Assembly (NCBI GenBank): GCA_044221555.1
Contig: JBGAOY010000005.1
Coordinates: 186,001-250,000 of the forward strand
Length of the DNA stretch: 64,000 bases
Origin: JAEUJM01 sp044221555
GTDB lineage: Bacteria > Actinomycetota > Acidimicrobiia > Acidimicrobiales > DATDAH01
Direction of reading: 5' to 3'
In this document: in pieces, positions 1 to 8,111 of the stretch
Layout: each line of letters begins with the position of its first letter
Numbering within the stretch: the stretch's first letter is position 1
Position numbers and translations under genes: made by a program
Notes under the pieces: model-generated
What the model saw: the letters and a program-made list of their open reading frames with translations, nothing else
Database searches by the model: none
Told to the model about the DNA's origin: nothing

Positions 1-2
1 TG

Positions 3-746
3 GTGCTGGCCACGGCCCTCGCCGTCTCCACTGCGGCGTGCGGCCACGCGAACCGGCCGGACCTGGGCGAGGACGCGGTGCCCACGACGACCACCACCGT
101 CGCCCCCACCACCACGACCGCGCCCGACCATGTGACGACGGTGGTCACCACCCCGGCGACGTCGGTGGAGGTGTTCTCGGCGCCCGACGACCCGGTGGCA
201 GCGCTGACGGTCGAGAAGCCCGGCCCCGGCCTCCAGGCCCCCGAGGACCCGCTCGCCTTCGTGGTGCAGGACCAGCGGGCGGGCTGGCTGCAGGTGCAGG
301 TGCCCGTCCGACCCAACGGCACCACGGGCTGGATCAAGGCCGACGGACTGCAGGAGTCCACCACCGACCTCCACATCGAGGTCAGCCTCGGCTGGCACAC
401 CTTGAAGCTCTTCGACGGGGACGAACTGCTCCTGGACGCACCGGTGGCCGTCGGTGCCGACGACAGCCCCACCCCCGAGGGCCAGTTCTTCACCACGACG
501 CTGATCCAGGGGTACGCCCAACCGAGCGCCTACGGCATCGCGGCCATCGGCCTGTCGGGGTTCTCCGAGGTGCTGGACAGCTTCGGGGGCGGCCCGCCCC
601 AGATCGCCATCCACGGCACCTACGACGATGCGGCCATCGGCACCAACGTGTCCAACGGCTGCATCCGCCTGAAGAACGCCGACATCCAGCAGCTGGTCGA
701 CCACCTGCCCGAGCACCTGGGGGTGCCGGTCACCATCGCCGGCTGA
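3..746 (+). CDS. L,D-transpeptidase (YkuD) lipoprotein, 5' end cut by window
   Basis: An exported cell-wall enzyme that would form 3-3 crosslinks in peptidoglycan or anchor proteins to it. The visible N-terminus is hydrophobic and ends in a lipobox-like STAAC, but it lacks the positively charged start of a signal peptide, so the true start probably lies left of the window. A Thr/Pro-rich linker follows, then an SH3-like segment (about residues 50-120), then the YkuD domain. The catalytic signature is visible as His204 (AIHGTYDD) and Cys220 in SNGCIRLKN, the normal HX(14-17)..SxGC arrangement. It ends 33 bases before the convergent phosphatase gene. The family call is firm; the physiological role (crosslinking or lipoprotein attachment) is not determined. 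Confidence 0.88.
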   Translation: MLATALAVSTAACGHANRPDLGEDAVPTTTTTVAPTTTTAPDHVTTVVTTPATSVEVFSAPDDPVAALTVEKPGPGLQAPEDPLAFVVQDQRAGWLQVQVPVRPNGTTGWIKADGLQESTTDLHIEVSLGWHTLKLFDGDELLLDAPVAVGADDSPTPEGQFFTTTLIQGYAQPSAYGIAAIGLSGFSEVLDSFGGGPPQIAIHGTYDDAAIGTNVSNGCIRLKNADIQQLVDHLPEHLGVPVTIAG

Positions 747-779
747 CGGGAGATCCCTTCGGCGGAGGAACCGGCACCG

Positions 780-2471
780 TCACCCGGTGAAGCGGGGCGC
801 CGCCGGCACCGGCTCGGCCGCCGGCAGGGGGCACACCCCGCCGACGGCCTCGGGCACCTCGGAGAGGCCGGTAGAGGTGAAGGGCGAGGCGACGGTGCGG
901 CTCGGGTCGGGCGCCGACAGGCAGGGGATGTCGGCCAGCTCGGTGTCCATGCGCGTGGCGCCGTGCACCACACGGAACCGGGCGAGGGTCTGGGGCTGCG
1001 AATCGACGTCGTAGACGTTCACGGTGCGGAACTCGACGGTGAGGGCGCACTCGTCCACCTGCACGACCGTGTACCCGAAGTTGACCAGGTTCACGTAGGT
1101 CTGGTGGGGGTTGAGCACGGTGGAGCCGAAGCCGATGTTCACGAACCCCTGTGTGGCCGCGTACGGGTCGCCGCCGGCGTCGCGCACCAGGTCGGGGTCG
1201 GCCGACTGCGAGCCGGTCGTGAAGGCGAAGGCCACCGCCGGCGCGTCGGGATCGGCGAAGTCGGTGGTGAGGTGGGCCGCGATCCACACGTGGGTCTCAC
1301 CGCAGAGGAAGGCCACGTCGGTGATGCCCTCCGACGCGATGAAGGCGATGATCTCGTCGCGCTCGGCGGCGTAGTCGTCCCAGCCGCCGAAGCCCCGCTT
1401 GGACGGGTCGAGGTTGGCCCAGGGGGCGAAGTCGGTGGGGTTGCCGATCAGCTTCCACCGGGCGGTGGAGGCTGCCAACCCGTCGAGCAACCACGCCTTC
1501 TGCTCGGCGCCGAGGCACGTGCGTCCGGCGGTCGACGCGCCGACGTCGTCCTCGTCGAGCTCGGGGTCGCGGCGACTGCGCGTCTCGATGAGGAAGAGGT
1601 CGACCAGGTCGCCCCACGCCACCTTGCGGTACGGCCGGGTCACGTCGCCGCCGGGCGCCTCCACGGGCATGTTCTCGAACCAGGCCGTCTTGGCCGCGAG
1701 GGCGCGGGCCGGGTCCTCGGTGCGGTCGATGCCGTTGCGGAACTCGCCGTCGTCCCACATCGCCACGAGAGGCAGTGCCGCCTGGAGCTGCTGCAGGCGG
1801 GCGTCGCCCTTGAACTGGTGGTAGACGCCCCGGTAGTCGTCGAGCGAGATCGTGCTCCCGTCGTTGACGTAGATGTAGTCGCCGAGGTGCATGAAGAAGT
1901 CGAGGTCGGCCTCCTCAGCGGCGGCCCGCTGGGCCACCCGCTCGGTGCCCTGTTGCTGGCAGGACGCGAAGCCGAAGCGCACCGACGCGGTGGCGGCGCC
2001 TTCTGGGGGCGCGGTGCGGAGCCGGCCCACCGGGCTGGCCTCGGCGCCCACCGTGAAGCGGTAGTGGAACCACGAATCGAGCGCCAGGCCGGTGACCGGC
2101 ACCTTGACGGTCCAGTCCGACGAGGCCTCGGCCACGGCGGCGCCACCCGCCACGATGCCGGCGAAGGAGTCGTCGGTGGCCACCTCCCAGGTGACGGGGA
2201 CGGGCTCGCCCCCCGACGGTGCCGTGAGGCGAGTCCAGATCACGGAATTCCCGGGACCGGGGTCGCCCGCGATCACGCCGTCGGGCCAGGCGGGCACGTA
2301 GCCCGGGGGCACGGGCGGCGCCTGGGCGCCCGCGGCGGCGGCCCGGAGACCGACCGTGGCGGCGGCGCCGGCGGCACCGAGCAGCGCGAGGAACCGCCGG
2401 CGGCTGATCGGCCCGGCACCGGCGACCAGGTCGCCGGTGGCGTGGGTGTGAACTGGCTCGACCGTCGGCAC
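780..2471 (-). CDS. phoD: PhoD-like alkaline phosphatase, Tat-exported
   Basis: Secreted metallophosphatase/phosphodiesterase of the PhoD family, expected to release phosphate from organic esters outside the membrane. A twin-arginine signal (SRRRFLALLGAAG) directs folded export. Family motifs follow in order: GFASCQ, HLGDYIY, MWDDGEF and LCGETHVWIAA, which supply metal ligands. The reading frame is open further upstream to 2567, but that would overlap the preceding gene and put about 30 residues before the Tat motif. GTG at 2471, 11 bases after the stop of the upstream membrane protein, gives a normal Tat leader, so it is preferred, although no good Shine-Dalgarno precedes it. It probably forms an operon with the gene ending at 2483. 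Confidence 0.9.
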   Translation of the reverse strand: MPTVEPVHTHATGDLVAGAGPISRRRFLALLGAAGAAATVGLRAAAAGAQAPPVPPGYVPAWPDGVIAGDPGPGNSVIWTRLTAPSGGEPVPVTWEVATDDSFAGIVAGGAAVAEASSDWTVKVPVTGLALDSWFHYRFTVGAEASPVGRLRTAPPEGAATASVRFGFASCQQQGTERVAQRAAAEEADLDFFMHLGDYIYVNDGSTISLDDYRGVYHQFKGDARLQQLQAALPLVAMWDDGEFRNGIDRTEDPARALAAKTAWFENMPVEAPGGDVTRPYRKVAWGDLVDLFLIETRSRRDPELDEDDVGASTAGRTCLGAEQKAWLLDGLAASTARWKLIGNPTDFAPWANLDPSKRGFGGWDDYAAERDEIIAFIASEGITDVAFLCGETHVWIAAHLTTDFADPDAPAVAFAFTTGSQSADPDLVRDAGGDPYAATQGFVNIGFGSTVLNPHQTYVNLVNFGYTVVQVDECALTVEFRTVNVYDVDSQPQTLARFRVVHGATRMDTELADIPCLSAPDPSRTVASPFTSTGLSEVPEAVGGVCPLPAAEPVPAAPRFTG

Positions 2472-2482
2472 GGGGGTGGACG

Positions 2483-2950
2483 CTACCGCGCCCCGAGGCC
2501 CGCCTCTCGGGGCACCGCACGCCAGGCGCCCCACGCCAACACTGCGGCCGCTACGACCTGGAACCACAGGCTGGCGGCGTTGACGATCTCCTCGGCTCCC
2601 TGCAGCCCGGGCGCCTCGTTGACCGAGTGGTAGAGCGTGTGCGGCAGCGCGAACGCCAGGAACACGGCCAGCGCCAGCAGCACCAGGTCACGGCGGGGCC
2701 AGATGCCCGCCAGCAGCAGGCCCACCCCGGTGGCGAAGAAGCCGCCGCCGGCGTCGGCGGCCAGGTGCTCGTTGAACGGCGGGATGGCCGCCACCAGGTC
2801 GGGGCCCACGCCGGGGAAGTTCTCGTACCAGTTGGCCGTGGCCACCAGGGCCCACACGCCCACCAGCAACTGGGGGACGGCCAGTACCAGCACCACGCCG
2901 AGGCGGACCCACCCGGGAACGGCCTCGCTGCCGGGATCACGGTTGGTCAT
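2483..2950 (-). CDS. Small four-helix membrane protein, function unknown
   Basis: A 155-residue integral membrane protein. Four hydrophobic segments are visible (about residues 18-38, 67-83, 90-106 and 128-146), with a short polar loop between the first two. No catalytic motif is recognised and no function is assigned. The start ATG at 2950 is supported by a TACGGT -10 box six bases upstream on the same strand, the leaderless layout seen throughout this window. The PhoD-type phosphatase follows 11 bases after its stop, so the two are probably co-transcribed. Confidence 0.75.
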   Translation of the reverse strand: MTNRDPGSEAVPGWVRLGVVLVLAVPQLLVGVWALVATANWYENFPGVGPDLVAAIPPFNEHLAADAGGGFFATGVGLLLAGIWPRRDLVLLALAVFLAFALPHTLYHSVNEAPGLQGAEEIVNAASLWFQVVAAAVLAWGAWRAVPREAGLGAR

Positions 2951-2956
2951 GGCGCC

Positions 2957-2962
2957 ACCGTA
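2957..2962 (-). promoter_or_regulatory. -10 box, leaderless promoter of the 2950 gene
   Basis: TACGGT on the minus strand, six bases before ATG 2950. Transcription would begin at or next to the start codon. Confidence 0.55.
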
Positions 2963-3050
2963 CGGGGCACTGGACTGCGAGTGAAGACCAGTGACGCGCC
3001 AACCGGTGGGCGTGCTGCAGGGGCTCGACCCGGAGCGGGTGGTCTACGCG

Positions 3051-3082
3051 GGGACGCGGGGACGCGGGGACGCGGGGACGCG
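3051..3082 (+). repeat. 8-bp tandem repeat, four copies
   Basis: Four exact consecutive copies of gggacgcg, followed by a decayed copy. The array sits in the gap between the 2950 gene and the 3' end of the nuclease lipoprotein (stop at 3141). It looks like a slippage-prone intergenic repeat. Confidence 0.85.
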
Positions 3083-3140
3083 GGCACGTCGCTCGGCGCC
3101 GGCCTGCGCCTGGGCCGGCTCGCCATCTGCGAGAGCCCGG

Positions 3141-4091
3141 TCAGTAGGCGCGGGTGTCGACCACGTTGCCGGCGGGGTCGAGCAGGAACGCGGTGTCGCC
3201 GTCGTTGTTCCACACGGCTGAACCCTGGTTGCACCAGAACAGGTCGGTGGCGGTGGCCGTCCCGCACCCGGTGTGGACCGTGACCGACGCCCCCGCCGCC
3301 AGCGTGAACCCTGCCGGGAACGCGAAGCGGTGGCTGGCCGACTCGTCCTTGAGGCCCCATCCGGCCAGATCGACCGCGGCCGCGCCGCCGTTGCGCACCA
3401 CGACGAACTCGGCGTTGGCGTCGAGGGTGTCGTCGCCCGGGGGGTCGTACTCCACCCGCTCGATCACCAGGCCGGCCCCGCCGGGGCGAACCCGACCGCA
3501 GGCGTCGGGCGCCCAGAGCCCCGCCTGCTCCCGCTCGGCCGCCGCCTGGGCCGCCTCCAGCCGGTCGGCCTGCGCGGTGTCGGGCTCGTAGCGGTAGGCC
3601 TGTGCGAAGCCGTTCCGCACGAGGGCCTCGTTGACGAACGTGTCGCCCACGAACACGTAGCGGAGCAGGCGCCCGTAGTCGTCGCGGTCGCTCTCGTCGC
3701 GGACGAGCCGCACGGAACGTCCCTCCACCAGGTCGGCCAGTGCGGCGGTGGCCTCGCCGGAGAAGCACTCGTCGTGGGTCGCCTCCGGGGCGTTGATGCC
3801 GACGAGGCGCACCCGCTCGTCGCGCCCGTCCACCGACACGTCGATGGTGTCGCCGTCGGTCACGTCGGTGACCTGCGCCCGCTCACCACCACCGGGCACC
3901 CCCGGGTCCCCGTCCGTGGCGGTTCCCGGAGTGGTCGATGCGTCGGGGGCAGGCGCCTCAGGCGCCGTCGAGGAGGGCGACGGGTCGACCGCGGTGGTGG
4001 CGTCGCCCGCATCGCGGCCGGAACAGCCGGCGACGGCCGAGGCGACCGCGATCACCACAGCGAGGCCGACCAGTGATGCCCGCGACGTCAC
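3141..4091 (-). CDS. Nuclease (SNase-like) lipoprotein with lamin-tail domain
   Basis: A predicted lipid-anchored extracellular nuclease. Residues 1-25 form a lipoprotein signal (…ASAVAGCSG). After a Thr/Pro/Ala linker, a staphylococcal-nuclease-type domain spans about residues 80-210, with the calcium and catalytic patches VTDGDTIDV, RLVGINAPE, and DRDDYGRLLRYV. The C-terminal 105 residues form a lamin-tail-type beta domain (VIERVEYDPPGDD… EFVVVRNGG… DLAGWGLKDE), a module often attached to secreted nucleases and probably used for binding. Start GTG 4091 has a TAGACA box six bases upstream. It is divergent from the GH13 gene, with 44 bases between starts. Likely role: scavenging nucleic acid or defence at the cell surface (inference). 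Confidence 0.87.
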   Translation of the reverse strand: MTSRASLVGLAVVIAVASAVAGCSGRDAGDATTAVDPSPSSTAPEAPAPDASTTPGTATDGDPGVPGGGERAQVTDVTDGDTIDVSVDGRDERVRLVGINAPEATHDECFSGEATAALADLVEGRSVRLVRDESDRDDYGRLLRYVFVGDTFVNEALVRNGFAQAYRYEPDTAQADRLEAAQAAAEREQAGLWAPDACGRVRPGGAGLVIERVEYDPPGDDTLDANAEFVVVRNGGAAAVDLAGWGLKDESASHRFAFPAGFTLAAGASVTVHTGCGTATATDLFWCNQGSAVWNNDGDTAFLLDPAGNVVDTRAY

Positions 4092-4097
4092 GACCCG

Positions 4098-4103
4098 TGT
4101 CTA
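4098..4103 (-). promoter_or_regulatory. -10 box for the nuclease lipoprotein
   Basis: TAGACA on the minus strand, six bases before GTG 4091. It pairs with TAGCGT at 4122-4127, which faces the other way in the divergent 44-base gap. Confidence 0.4.
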
Positions 4104-4121
4104 CCGCGTGGCCGTGACCGG

Positions 4122-4127
4122 TAGCGT
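4122..4127 (+). promoter_or_regulatory. -10 box for the GH13 gene
   Basis: TAGCGT eight bases before GTG 4136. Confidence 0.4.
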
Positions 4128-4135
4128 CGCCGAGC

Positions 4136-5902
4136 GTGACGAGCACCGACGGGTCGAGCACACCTCCTGGCCCCAGCCCTGCCCCCAGCCCCGCCTCCAC
4201 TTCCGCCCAGGCCGCACCCTCGGCGGCCCCCTGGTGGCACCACACCACCGTGTACCAGGTGTACCCCCGGTCGTTCGCCGACTCGGACGGCGACGGCATC
4301 GGCGACCTGCGCGGCATCATCGAGCACCTCGACCACGTCGCCGACCTCGGCGTCGGCACCGTGTGGGTGTCACCGTTCTTCGCCAGCCCCCAACAGGACT
4401 TCGGCTACGACATCAGCGACTACTGCGACGTGGCCCCCGAGTACGGCACGCTGGCCGACGCCGACGAGCTGATCGAGGCGGCCCACGCCCTGGGCCTGCG
4501 GGTGATGTTCGACCTGGTGCTGAACCACTCGTCGGAACAGCACCCGTGGTTCGTCGAGTCGCGGTCCTCGCGCGACAACCCCAAGGCCGACTGGTACCTG
4601 TGGCGTGACGGGCGCGGCCGCAACGGCCGCAGGCCCCCCAACAACTGGCGCTCGGCGCTCGAGGTCCGCACCGCCTGGCAGTGGGGCGAGGAGCGCGGGC
4701 AGTGGTTCCTCGCGTCGTTCCTGCCGTGCCAGCCCGACCTCAACTGGCGGAACCCGGACGTGAAGGCGGCCATGTTCGACGCCGTGCGGTTCTGGCTCGA
4801 CCGGGGTGTCGACGGGTTCCGCCTCGACATGTTCGGGGCGATCATGAAGGACCCGCAGTGGCGGGACAACCCGCTGCGGCCCACACCGTCGCGCACCGAG
4901 CCGCCCCGCCTGTGGCCCCACGTCCACACCGAGAACACCCCGGACAACGTCACCCTCGCCCGTGAACTGCGGGCGGTGTGCGACGAGTACGAGCCCGAGC
5001 GGGTGCTCCTCGGCGAGGTGTTCGGAAGCGCCGATGTGCTCCAGCGGTTCACCGGCGACGAGCGGCGCGACGGCCTGCACCTCGTCTTCCTCTTCGAGTT
5101 CCTCACGTTCCGCTACGACGCCACGTGGTTCCGTGACTGCATCGCCCGCTTCGAGCACGCCTTCGCCCACCCGGCCCAGCCCACCTACGTGCTCGAGAAC
5201 CACGACCGCAGCCGCAGCATCGACCGGGTGGGCGGCGACGAGGACAAGGCACGGGTGCTGGCCACGATCCTCCTCACCGTGCGCGGTGTGCCCACGCTCT
5301 ACATGGGCCAGGAGATCGGCATGGCCAACACGTACCTCCCGCTGCGCCAGGCCCTCGACCCCGTCGCGTCCGAGTTCTTCGCCTGGATCCCCGAGGCCGT
5401 CTCGAAGCGGCTGCCCGAGCGGCTCAACCGCGACGAGGTCCGCACGCCGATGCAGTGGGACGGCACGGTGCACGCCGGGTTCTGCCCCCCTGAGGTCACA
5501 CCGTGGCTGCCGGTCAACGCGAACCGCCGCACCCGCAACGTCGCGTCGGAGGCGGGCCGCCCCTGGTCGCTGCTCGAGCTGTACCGCTCGCTCCTCCACC
5601 TGCGGCGCGAGCACCCGGCGCTGCACGGCGGCGACCTCCGGCTGCGCACCGACACCGCGCCCGACCTGCTGGTCTACGAGCGCCGCGCCGGGGACGACCA
5701 CGTCGTCGTCGCCGCCAACCTGGGTGCCCGCGCCGCCACGCTCACCCTGCCCGGGCCGATGGCGGTGCTCGCCGCTACGGCCGAGGACGTGGTTGTCGAG
5801 GACGGGGTGGCCGAGGACGTGGCGGCCCCCAGCACGCGCGTGCTCCTCCCACCCGACCGCGCCGTGGTGCTCGGGCGTCCGGCCGACCGGTCGCCGGGGT
5901 AG
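4136..5902 (+). CDS. GH13 alpha-glucosidase / oligo-1,6-glucosidase-like
   Basis: Cytosolic alpha-amylase-family enzyme; no signal peptide is seen, and the first 35 residues are a Ser/Pro/Ala-rich tail. The (beta/alpha)8 barrel starts with VYQVYPRSFADSDGDGIGDLRGI, characteristic of the oligo-1,6-glucosidase/sucrose-hydrolase/trehalose-synthase branch. The catalytic triad is intact: nucleophile Asp231 in GFRLDMF, acid/base Glu294 in LLGEVF and stabiliser Asp357 in LENHDRSRS. At 588 residues it is a normal length, with a C-terminal beta domain from about 490. Substrate (maltose, isomaltose, sucrose or trehalose) cannot be told from the sequence. Its stop overlaps by one base a DosR-like site that precedes the next gene. 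Confidence 0.9.
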   Translation: MTSTDGSSTPPGPSPAPSPASTSAQAAPSAAPWWHHTTVYQVYPRSFADSDGDGIGDLRGIIEHLDHVADLGVGTVWVSPFFASPQQDFGYDISDYCDVAPEYGTLADADELIEAAHALGLRVMFDLVLNHSSEQHPWFVESRSSRDNPKADWYLWRDGRGRNGRRPPNNWRSALEVRTAWQWGEERGQWFLASFLPCQPDLNWRNPDVKAAMFDAVRFWLDRGVDGFRLDMFGAIMKDPQWRDNPLRPTPSRTEPPRLWPHVHTENTPDNVTLARELRAVCDEYEPERVLLGEVFGSADVLQRFTGDERRDGLHLVFLFEFLTFRYDATWFRDCIARFEHAFAHPAQPTYVLENHDRSRSIDRVGGDEDKARVLATILLTVRGVPTLYMGQEIGMANTYLPLRQALDPVASEFFAWIPEAVSKRLPERLNRDEVRTPMQWDGTVHAGFCPPEVTPWLPVNANRRTRNVASEAGRPWSLLELYRSLLHLRREHPALHGGDLRLRTDTAPDLLVYERRAGDDHVVVAANLGARAATLTLPGPMAVLAATAEDVVVEDGVAEDVAAPSTRVLLPPDRAVVLGRPADRSPG

Positions 5903-5915
5903 GGACCAAGGACCC
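5902..5915. promoter_or_regulatory. Weak DosR/DevR-like box upstream of the PCMT-esterase fusion
   Basis: The 14-base site GGGACCAAGGACCC matches the DosR core GGGACTWWAGTCCC at 11 of 14 positions and keeps the outer GGGAC and CCC arms. It lies 39 bases before ATG 5955. A better match occurs at 23943. Relevance is inferred from the target: an erythromycin-esterase fusion (Rv2030c) is a known DosR-regulon member in Mycobacterium tuberculosis. Confidence 0.35.
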
Positions 5916-5954
5916 TGGCCCTGAGGCGTCGGACAGGGTTCGCTTGGCCGTGAC

Positions 5955-8033
5955 ATGACCCGCGCCGACCTCCCCGACCCTGCCCGCCAGCGAGCGCGCA
6001 TGGTGGCCCGCGACCTCGCCGGCCGGGGCATCACCGACGACGCGGTGCTCGAGGCGATGGGTGCGGTCGCCCGCGAGCGCTTCGTCGCACCGGCGATGGC
6101 CGAGTTCGCCTACGACGACTCGCCGCTGCCCATCGATGCGGGCCAGACCATCTCGCAGCCGTTCATCGTGGCGCTCATGACCGAGGCCCTGGAGCTCGAC
6201 CCCCATGACCGGGTGCTCGAGATCGGCACCGGGTCGGGCTACGCCGCGGCCGTGCTCAGCCGGGTGGCCGAGGCGGTGTGGACCATCGAGCGCCATCGCG
6301 AGCTCGCCGACCAGGCGGTCGAGCGACTGGCCGCCGAGGGCTACGACAACGTGTCGGTGCTCGTGGGCGACGGCACCCTCGGCTGGCCCGAGGCCGCCCC
6401 CTACGACGCCATCGTCGTCACCGCCGGCGGTCCCACGGTTCCGCAGGCGCTGCTCGAGCAACTGGCCGACGGCGGCCGCCTCGTCATCCCGGTGGGCGGC
6501 GAGTCCCGCAACCAAGAGCTGCTGCGGGTCCGCCGCGTCGGCCAGGAGCTGCGCGAGGAGGACCTGGGGCCCGTGCGGTTCGTGCCCCTCGTCGGCAAGC
6601 AGGGCTGGCCGGGCGGCGACGCCGACCCGGCCGACACCGAGCCGCTGCCCCTCCCCGCGTGGACGCCGGCGAAGCCCGCGTCCGACCCCCGCCCGCCGGC
6701 CCGAGTGGTGCGCCCACCCCGGCGCACCGGCCTGCACGGCACCACCGCTCTGGTGCACGAGGCCGCGGAGCCGTTCTCGTGGATCGGCGACGCCGAGCTG
6801 GGTCCACTGCTCGACCGGATCGGCGACTCGTCGGTGGTGCTGCTCGGCGAGGCCTCGCACGGCACCGCCGAGTTCTACGCCATGCGCGACCGCATCACGC
6901 GCGAGCTCGTCCTGCGCAAGGGGTTCACCGCCGTCGCGGTCGAGGCCGACTGGCCCGACGCGGCGCGCGTGGACGCCTTCGTGCGCAATCGGGCCCCCAG
7001 CGGGCCGCCGTTCGAGCCCTTCTCCCGGTTCCCGACGTGGATGTGGCGCAACCGCGAGGTGAGCCAACTCGTCGACTGGTTGCACGACCACAACACCGGT
7101 GTGCGCGACCCCGCCGCCCAGGTGAGCTTCCACGGGCTCGACCTGTACAGCCTGTACACGTCGCGCGACGCGGTGCTCGCCTACCTGGACGAGGTCGATC
7201 CTCCGGCCGCCGAGGTCGCTCGTCACCGCTACGCCTGCCTCACCCCGTGGGAGAGCGACCCGGCCCGGTACGGGCGGGCGGTGGTCACCGGCTCGTTCCG
7301 CGGCTGCGAGGAGGGGGTGGTGGCCACCCTCACCGACCTGTTGAAGCAGCGCCTGGCCTACGCCGAGGGCGACGACCAGGCCTTCGTCGAGGCCGCCCAG
7401 AACGCCGCGGTCGTGGCCAACGCCGAGCGCTACTACCGGGTCATGTACTACGGCTCTCGCGAGTCGTGGAACCTGCGCGACCAGCACATGTTCGAGACCT
7501 TGAAGGTGGTGCGCGCCCATCGGGGCCCCCAGGCGAAGGTGGTGGTGTGGGAGCACAACTCGCACATCGGCGACGCATCGGCCACTGAGATGGGCGCGCG
7601 CGGCGAGCACAACGTGGGCCTGCTGACGAGGGCCGAGTTCGGCGACGCCGCCTTCCTCGTCGGCTTCGGCACCGACCACGGCACGGTGGCCGCGGCGTCG
7701 GACTGGGGCGGCCGCATGGAGCGCAAGGTCATCCGGCCCTCGCACCACGACAGCTACGAGCGGCTCTGCCACGACACGGGCATCCCGGCCTTCATGCTGC
7801 ACCTGCGCGAACCGGTTCGACCCGAGGTGCGCGAGGAGCTGGCGACGCCCAGGCTCGAGCGGGCCATCGGCGTCATCTACCGGCCCGAGACCGAGCTGGC
7901 CAGCCATTACTTCCAGGCCTCGCTGCCCCACCAGTTCGACGAGTACGTGTGGTTCGACGCCACCACCCCGGTGTCACCGGTGGCCGCGCACCGCCTCACC
8001 GGCGGCGCCGACACCTACCCGTTCGGCCTCTGA
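5955..8033 (+). CDS. Protein-L-isoaspartate methyltransferase fused to erythromycin esterase domain
   Basis: A 692-residue two-domain protein. Residues 1-200 are a PCMT-type protein-repair methyltransferase: QTISQPFIVALM and the SAM motif VLEIGTGSGY at 87-96, followed by VLVGDGTLG and DAIVVTAGG. After a Pro-rich linker (about 225-265), residues 280-690 form an erythromycin-esterase-family domain with LLGEASHGTAEFYAMRDRITREL, AVEADWPDAARVDAFVR and a late VVWEHNSHIGDAS. PCMT repairs isomerised Asp in ageing proteins; the chromosomal esterase-family domain has no settled substrate, and macrolide resistance should not be assumed. The start ATG has no strong Shine-Dalgarno. A DosR-like box lies 39 bases upstream. 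The architecture echoes stress-regulon esterase fusions in other actinobacteria. Confidence 0.9.
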   Translation: MTRADLPDPARQRARMVARDLAGRGITDDAVLEAMGAVARERFVAPAMAEFAYDDSPLPIDAGQTISQPFIVALMTEALELDPHDRVLEIGTGSGYAAAVLSRVAEAVWTIERHRELADQAVERLAAEGYDNVSVLVGDGTLGWPEAAPYDAIVVTAGGPTVPQALLEQLADGGRLVIPVGGESRNQELLRVRRVGQELREEDLGPVRFVPLVGKQGWPGGDADPADTEPLPLPAWTPAKPASDPRPPARVVRPPRRTGLHGTTALVHEAAEPFSWIGDAELGPLLDRIGDSSVVLLGEASHGTAEFYAMRDRITRELVLRKGFTAVAVEADWPDAARVDAFVRNRAPSGPPFEPFSRFPTWMWRNREVSQLVDWLHDHNTGVRDPAAQVSFHGLDLYSLYTSRDAVLAYLDEVDPPAAEVARHRYACLTPWESDPARYGRAVVTGSFRGCEEGVVATLTDLLKQRLAYAEGDDQAFVEAAQNAAVVANAERYYRVMYYGSRESWNLRDQHMFETLKVVRAHRGPQAKVVVWEHNSHIGDASATEMGARGEHNVGLLTRAEFGDAAFLVGFGTDHGTVAAASDWGGRMERKVIRPSHHDSYERLCHDTGIPAFMLHLREPVRPEVREELATPRLERAIGVIYRPETELASHYFQASLPHQFDEYVWFDATTPVSPVAAHRLTGGADTYPFGL

Positions 8034-8111
8034 CACGGCCGTGCGCCACGTCCACCGGCACACCTGCGCACGCTTTGGGCAGGCCCGGCGCGAACCCGCG
8101 ACAATCACGTG

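Noticed and set aside
5775..7931. 718-codon minus-strand open frame
   Set aside because: Shadow of the GH13 and methyltransferase-esterase genes with Gly/Val/His-rich background text.
5955..8033. Macrolide resistance gene
   Set aside because: The erythromycin-esterase name is a family label; chromosomal fusions of this type have not been shown to hydrolyse macrolides.
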